Shown here piece after piece: positions 61,010-64,000 of a stretch of 64,000 bases of DNA. Source of the DNA: Phycisphaerales bacterium. Lineage in GTDB: Bacteria > Planctomycetota > Phycisphaerae > Phycisphaerales > SM1A02. The stretch spans positions 62,001 through 126,000 of the forward strand of contig JASMLR010000003.1 of assembly GCA_030748575.1 (NCBI GenBank). Reading direction: 5' to 3'. The number at the start of each line of letters is the position of its first letter. Position 1 is the first letter of the stretch. The notes below the pieces were generated by a model, which saw only the letters and a program-made list of their open reading frames with translations, had not been told where the DNA came from and did not search any database. The translations under genes were made by a program, and so were the position numbers.

Positions 61010-62902
61010 ATGAGAACAAGAAACACGGTCTTGGCCCTCACAGCAGCCGTCGGGCTCGGCGCGATGGCTGGACATGCACCTGCTGGCGACGCGATTGTGG
61101 TCTATTCAGCCGGCATCGACGGAATGCTCGATAACCCCAAGGACGCGGCGTTGCATGCCGCGTTGGTGCGGATGGAGCAGAACGGCTTGAGCCTGCCTCC
61201 TGATACGTCACCGCGCGACACTGCTGTGGCGAATCTGATTGCTGGCGTGCTGATGAGTGAAGTCGACGTTCGGATGAAGATGGATCCCGCTGCGGCGCAC
61301 GCGGGAATGCCGTTCGGCCTCTCCATCACGTCTCGCGGCAATGCCGGCATGTCCGCCGATGAACTCATGAAACGACTTCGACACGTCATGGACGTGACCG
61401 GCGCCCCTACGGCGGTGCCTTCAGAGGTCCATCCAGGCTTGTGGGCGTTTCCGCCAGACATCTCGTCGCCGCCAGCGACGTTTGGGGTGGAAGACGACCG
61501 CGCCGTTCTGGGCCTCAATTGTCCGCCGGAAACCGGACCGATCGATTGGTCCGGGTGTGGGCTTCCGTGGAATGTCGACCCCATCTTCGGGTTGATTGTC
61601 GACTTCGACCAGCTTCAGCCGCTGCTCGGCATGGCCGCCATGTTCAATCCGCAGGCAGCTGGCATGATGTCGTCATTCGGTCTGATGGGGCCCGACGCGA
61701 TACGTATGGAGTTCGCGATGGGCCGAGGGCGTGCGGAGATGCACGTCGGAGGGCGAATCACCAACTACGGCAAGCACTTCGGCGACCTCCTGGTTTCGGG
61801 GGGAATCCGACCGGACGTTCTGGAAGTCGTTCCAAAGGACGCCCTCGACGTGCAGGCCAGTTCCTTGGACCTTGCAAAGTCGATGGACCAGATGTTGATG
61901 ATGGCCGACGATATGTCGCCACCAATGGGCGAGGGGCCGGATGGTACGCCTGCCAAGGCTTCGGATCTTGTGCGCGAGCAGGTCAAAATGATGCTCGGCG
62001 TCGACCCGAAGACGGACCTGATTGACCATCTGGGCGATGCCATGGTTCTGTACCGATCCAACGCGACTGGCGGCGGCGGACTCATGAGCGGCGTGATGGG
62101 CCTGAAACTCTCCAACGCGGACGCCATGGCGACCAGTCTGGGTGCGCTCGCTACAAGAATCAACGCCATGGCCGCGCCCATGAGTCAGGGCTATGTGCAA
62201 CTGTCCACTTGGGCCGAGCCGGACTGCGGTGAGGTCATTTCGCTGTTGTTCCCCGGGGTTCCCGTTCCTTTCGAACTGTCCTTTGTTGTCAAGGGAGATT
62301 GGCTCCTCGCGGCGTTGACGCCCCAGGCGCTTGTCGCGGCCTGCCGACAGGTCGATGGGACCAGTTCCATCATGGACAACCCACGATTCGCTGCAGCGGT
62401 GGGCTCCAAGGCGATCGGCGCCGTGCAGGTCAACTTCACCGACGTGCCTGCCCAGCTTGCTGATGGATACGGCATTGCTGTGGGTCTCATGAATGCGATT
62501 TCCAACTACACGACCCCACGAGCCGACGCAGCGTCCGGCGTCAGAATGCTTCTTCCTCCCTATGCCGATCTGAGCAGCGGCGCTCGTCCGTGCGTGGTGA
62601 TCGCGGAGGCTGATGGAGACGACCTCATCTACCGCGGAACCGCCGACTCAAGCATGAATGTGCTGGTCACTGGTGCCGCAGCCAATGTGTCCGCCATGAT
62701 GCCTCTGGTTGCGGCGATGGCCGCGGGGGTGGCATTGCCGGCGGTCGAGGAGGCACGCGATCGAGCCCGACGGATGGAACGCAAGGCCCGAGAGCACGCC
62801 GAAAAGACGGAGCGCAGCCGCGACAAGGAGTCGCATGGGCACGCCGATCACGACCACTATGGTGACGGGAGTCATGAACACAATAGGGAGGGTGGCAAAT
62901 GA
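61010..62902 (+). CDS. Secreted unknown protein with His-rich C-terminus
   Basis: A 630-residue exported protein with a signal peptide ending near HAPAG (residue 26). No domain is recognised with confidence; repeated Met- and Ala-rich helical stretches (DLAKSMDQMLMMADDMSPPMG, and a long alpha segment near the end) and a segment LSFVVKGDWLLAALTPQALVAA resemble planctomycete proteins of the DUF3352 kind. The last 60 residues are highly charged, ending in a His/Asp cluster (HADHDHYGDGSHEHN) that could bind metal. ATG 61010 has GGAGG 8 nt upstream. It overlaps lemA by 4 bp, so it may act with LemA and the M48 protease. Confidence 0.65.
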   Translation: MRTRNTVLALTAAVGLGAMAGHAPAGDAIVVYSAGIDGMLDNPKDAALHAALVRMEQNGLSLPPDTSPRDTAVANLIAGVLMSEVDVRMKMDPAAAHAGMPFGLSITSRGNAGMSADELMKRLRHVMDVTGAPTAVPSEVHPGLWAFPPDISSPPATFGVEDDRAVLGLNCPPETGPIDWSGCGLPWNVDPIFGLIVDFDQLQPLLGMAAMFNPQAAGMMSSFGLMGPDAIRMEFAMGRGRAEMHVGGRITNYGKHFGDLLVSGGIRPDVLEVVPKDALDVQASSLDLAKSMDQMLMMADDMSPPMGEGPDGTPAKASDLVREQVKMMLGVDPKTDLIDHLGDAMVLYRSNATGGGGLMSGVMGLKLSNADAMATSLGALATRINAMAAPMSQGYVQLSTWAEPDCGEVISLLFPGVPVPFELSFVVKGDWLLAALTPQALVAACRQVDGTSSIMDNPRFAAAVGSKAIGAVQVNFTDVPAQLADGYGIAVGLMNAISNYTTPRADAASGVRMLLPPYADLSSGARPCVVIAEADGDDLIYRGTADSSMNVLVTGAAANVSAMMPLVAAMAAGVALPAVEEARDRARRMERKAREHAEKTERSRDKESHGHADHDHYGDGSHEHNREGGK

Positions 62903-63516
62903 CCACACTTGCACTTGGAGGGGTTGCCATTGTCATGATCGTGATCTGCAGCATTCTGCTGCTGTTGGTCGTGATCATCATCGGCATGTACAACGCGCTG
63001 GTCATGTTGCGGAACCGCGTGAAGAACGCGTGGGCGCAGATAGACGTGCAACTCAAGCGTCGATATGACCTCATCCCCAATCTGGTTGAGACTGCCAAGG
63101 GGTACATGAAGCACGAACGCGAGACGCTCGAAGCGGTCACCGTCGCTCGGAATCAGGCGATGGCCGCGGCCAAGGCGGTGGCGTCCAATCCTGCCGACGG
63201 CGGCGCTGTACGTTCGCTTGGCGGCGCGGAAGGATCGTTGCGCAGCGCACTTGGGAATCTCACGGTGGCCATGGAGGCCTACCCGGACCTCAAGGCGAAC
63301 ACGAACATGCTTCAGGTTCAGGAAGAGCTGACCACTACCGAGAACAAGGTGGCGTTTTCGCGGCAGGCGTACAACGACTCCGTCATGGTGTACAACACCA
63401 AGCGGGAGTCCTTCCCGTCAAACATCGTGGCGGGCATGTTTAACTTCTCAGAGGCGTCGTCGTTCGAGATTGAAGATGCGGCTGAGAAGGAAGCGCCCAA
63501 AGTGCAGTTCACCTGA
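62899..63516 (+). CDS. lemA: LemA family protein
   Basis: A 205-residue membrane-anchored helical protein. One N-terminal transmembrane helix (about 5-30) is followed by the LemA signature: MYNALVMLRNRVKNAWAQID, then VQLKRRYDLIPNLVETAKGYM, ENKVAFSRQAYNDSVMVYN and FPSNIVAGMFNF. LemA proteins are of uncertain function and are often beside M48 proteases, as here. It starts within the preceding stop (ATGA), and the protease starts 22 bp after it. Confidence 0.93.
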   Translation: MTTLALGGVAIVMIVICSILLLLVVIIIGMYNALVMLRNRVKNAWAQIDVQLKRRYDLIPNLVETAKGYMKHERETLEAVTVARNQAMAAAKAVASNPADGGAVRSLGGAEGSLRSALGNLTVAMEAYPDLKANTNMLQVQEELTTTENKVAFSRQAYNDSVMVYNTKRESFPSNIVAGMFNFSEASSFEIEDAAEKEAPKVQFT

Positions 63517-63538
63517 TCGCGCCTGAGAGAGATCGACC

Positions 63539-64000
63539 GTGAACTTCTTCGAAGCGCAGGATCGCGCCCACCGCAAGACTGGCATGCTCATCGGGCTGCT
63601 CATCGCCGGCCTCGTGGCGATGACCGTCGGTTTGTACGCCGTCTTTATGCTGTGCCTCGAACTGCTTGGCGTGTGGGAAGAGGCGAAGGAGCAGCGAGCT
63701 GCGGAGCAGGGGCAGCATCTGAATCTCGACGCTGCGGAGCGATTCGCGGTGTCGGAGATCGGAGTCTGGTGGTCACCCCAGGTGCTTGCCGTGACCTTCG
63801 GGGTCATACTTGTTCTCGTCGGCGGGGGGTTCCTGTATCGATACCTGCAACTTCGCCGCGGCGGGGAGGCTGTTGCCGAAATGCTCGGGGGCGTTCGCAT
63901 CGAGCCTGACACGCCGGATGCGGCGCAACGCCGGGCTCTCAATGTCGTTGAGGAAATGGCGATTGCTTCGGGCGTTCCTGTGCCTCCCGTTTTTGAGCTT
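63539..64000 (+). CDS. M48-type membrane metalloprotease, N-terminal part (truncated by window)
   Basis: A frame opens with GTG 63539 and runs uninterrupted to the window end (154 residues seen). It begins MNFFEAQDRAHRKTGML, the start typical of M48 peptidases encoded beside LemA. Two hydrophobic spans are visible (about 15-42 and 82-100), then a cytoplasmic domain with RRALNVVEEMAIASGVPVPPVFEL, the segment that precedes the HExxH zinc motif in this family. The HExxH itself lies outside the window. GAGAGA a few bases upstream is the probable ribosome-binding site. Confidence 0.85.
   Translation, partial: MNFFEAQDRAHRKTGMLIGLLIAGLVAMTVGLYAVFMLCLELLGVWEEAKEQRAAEQGQHLNLDAAERFAVSEIGVWWSPQVLAVTFGVILVLVGGGFLYRYLQLRRGGEAVAEMLGGVRIEPDTPDAAQRRALNVVEEMAIASGVPVPPVFEL

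Noticed and set aside
1-64000. Search for tRNA, rRNA, CRISPR arrays and prophage genes
   Set aside because: None of the intergenic stretches shows a cloverleaf-like gene, rRNA segments, regular spaced repeats or phage structural genes.

Overview
The window reads as a contiguous piece of a GC-rich planctomycete chromosome, most likely a marine member of the Phycisphaerae. This is inferred from gene content: a 'PVC-type' propeller/HEAT/cytochrome c protein (37614-40637), a giant SGNH-propeller-cupredoxin protein (40634-44683), a short dockerin-like C-terminal tail on a secreted subtilase (46116-48191), LemA next to an M48 protease, and a divergent ECF sigma factor. No rRNA, tRNA, CRISPR array, integrase or transposase was seen. 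Most genes are tightly packed, with ATGA/GTGA overlaps.

Layout. 1-3.0 kb: dipeptidase E (-), DNA-3-methyladenine glycosylase I, a PDZ lipoprotein. 2.9-4.7 kb: an operator-rich promoter region, then an isoaspartyl peptidase/asparaginase and a TetR regulator, with a relic of a second TetR tail behind it. 4.7-8.0 kb: polyphosphate kinase 1 with an unusual winged-helix extension, coupled to SixA. 8.0-34.7 kb: a large surface-glycan locus. It holds a UDP-glucuronate 4-epimerase, three sulfotransferases, a FlaA1/CapD dehydratase, an initiating sugar-phosphate transferase, divergent wecB and wecC, a second nucleotide-sugar dehydrogenase with a DegT aminotransferase, two methyltransferases, seven GT4-type glycosyltransferases and an ABC exporter. 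Together these predict a methylated, sulfated, uronic-acid-rich polysaccharide exported by an ABC pathway.

34.7-44.7 kb: an MFS transporter, an OprB-like porin and two giant secreted PVC-type proteins carrying a haem c site and a type-1 copper site, suggesting periplasmic or outer-surface redox chemistry. 44.65-48.35 kb: a lower-GC island (ECF sigma factor, unknown protein, subtilase) bracketed by a 154-bp direct repeat that is a copy of the 3' end of the cupredoxin gene. 48.6-50.1 kb: a phosphate-selective-type porin with a Pho-box-like repeat upstream and a strong terminator behind.

50.1-60.9 kb: central carbon metabolism. Glycogen debranching enzyme, phosphoglucose isomerase and polyphosphate glucokinase (-) diverge over about 46 bp from an RpiB-transaldolase fusion, 6-phosphogluconate dehydrogenase, glucose-6-phosphate dehydrogenase and 6-phosphogluconolactonase (+), ending with a Cache-HAMP-SpoIIE phosphatase. 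PPK1 and polyphosphate glucokinase together suggest that polyphosphate is used to phosphorylate glucose. 61.0-64.0 kb: a secreted His-tailed unknown protein, LemA and an M48-type membrane protease truncated by the window edge.

All functions are assigned by reading motifs and family resemblance by eye. No database search was run.
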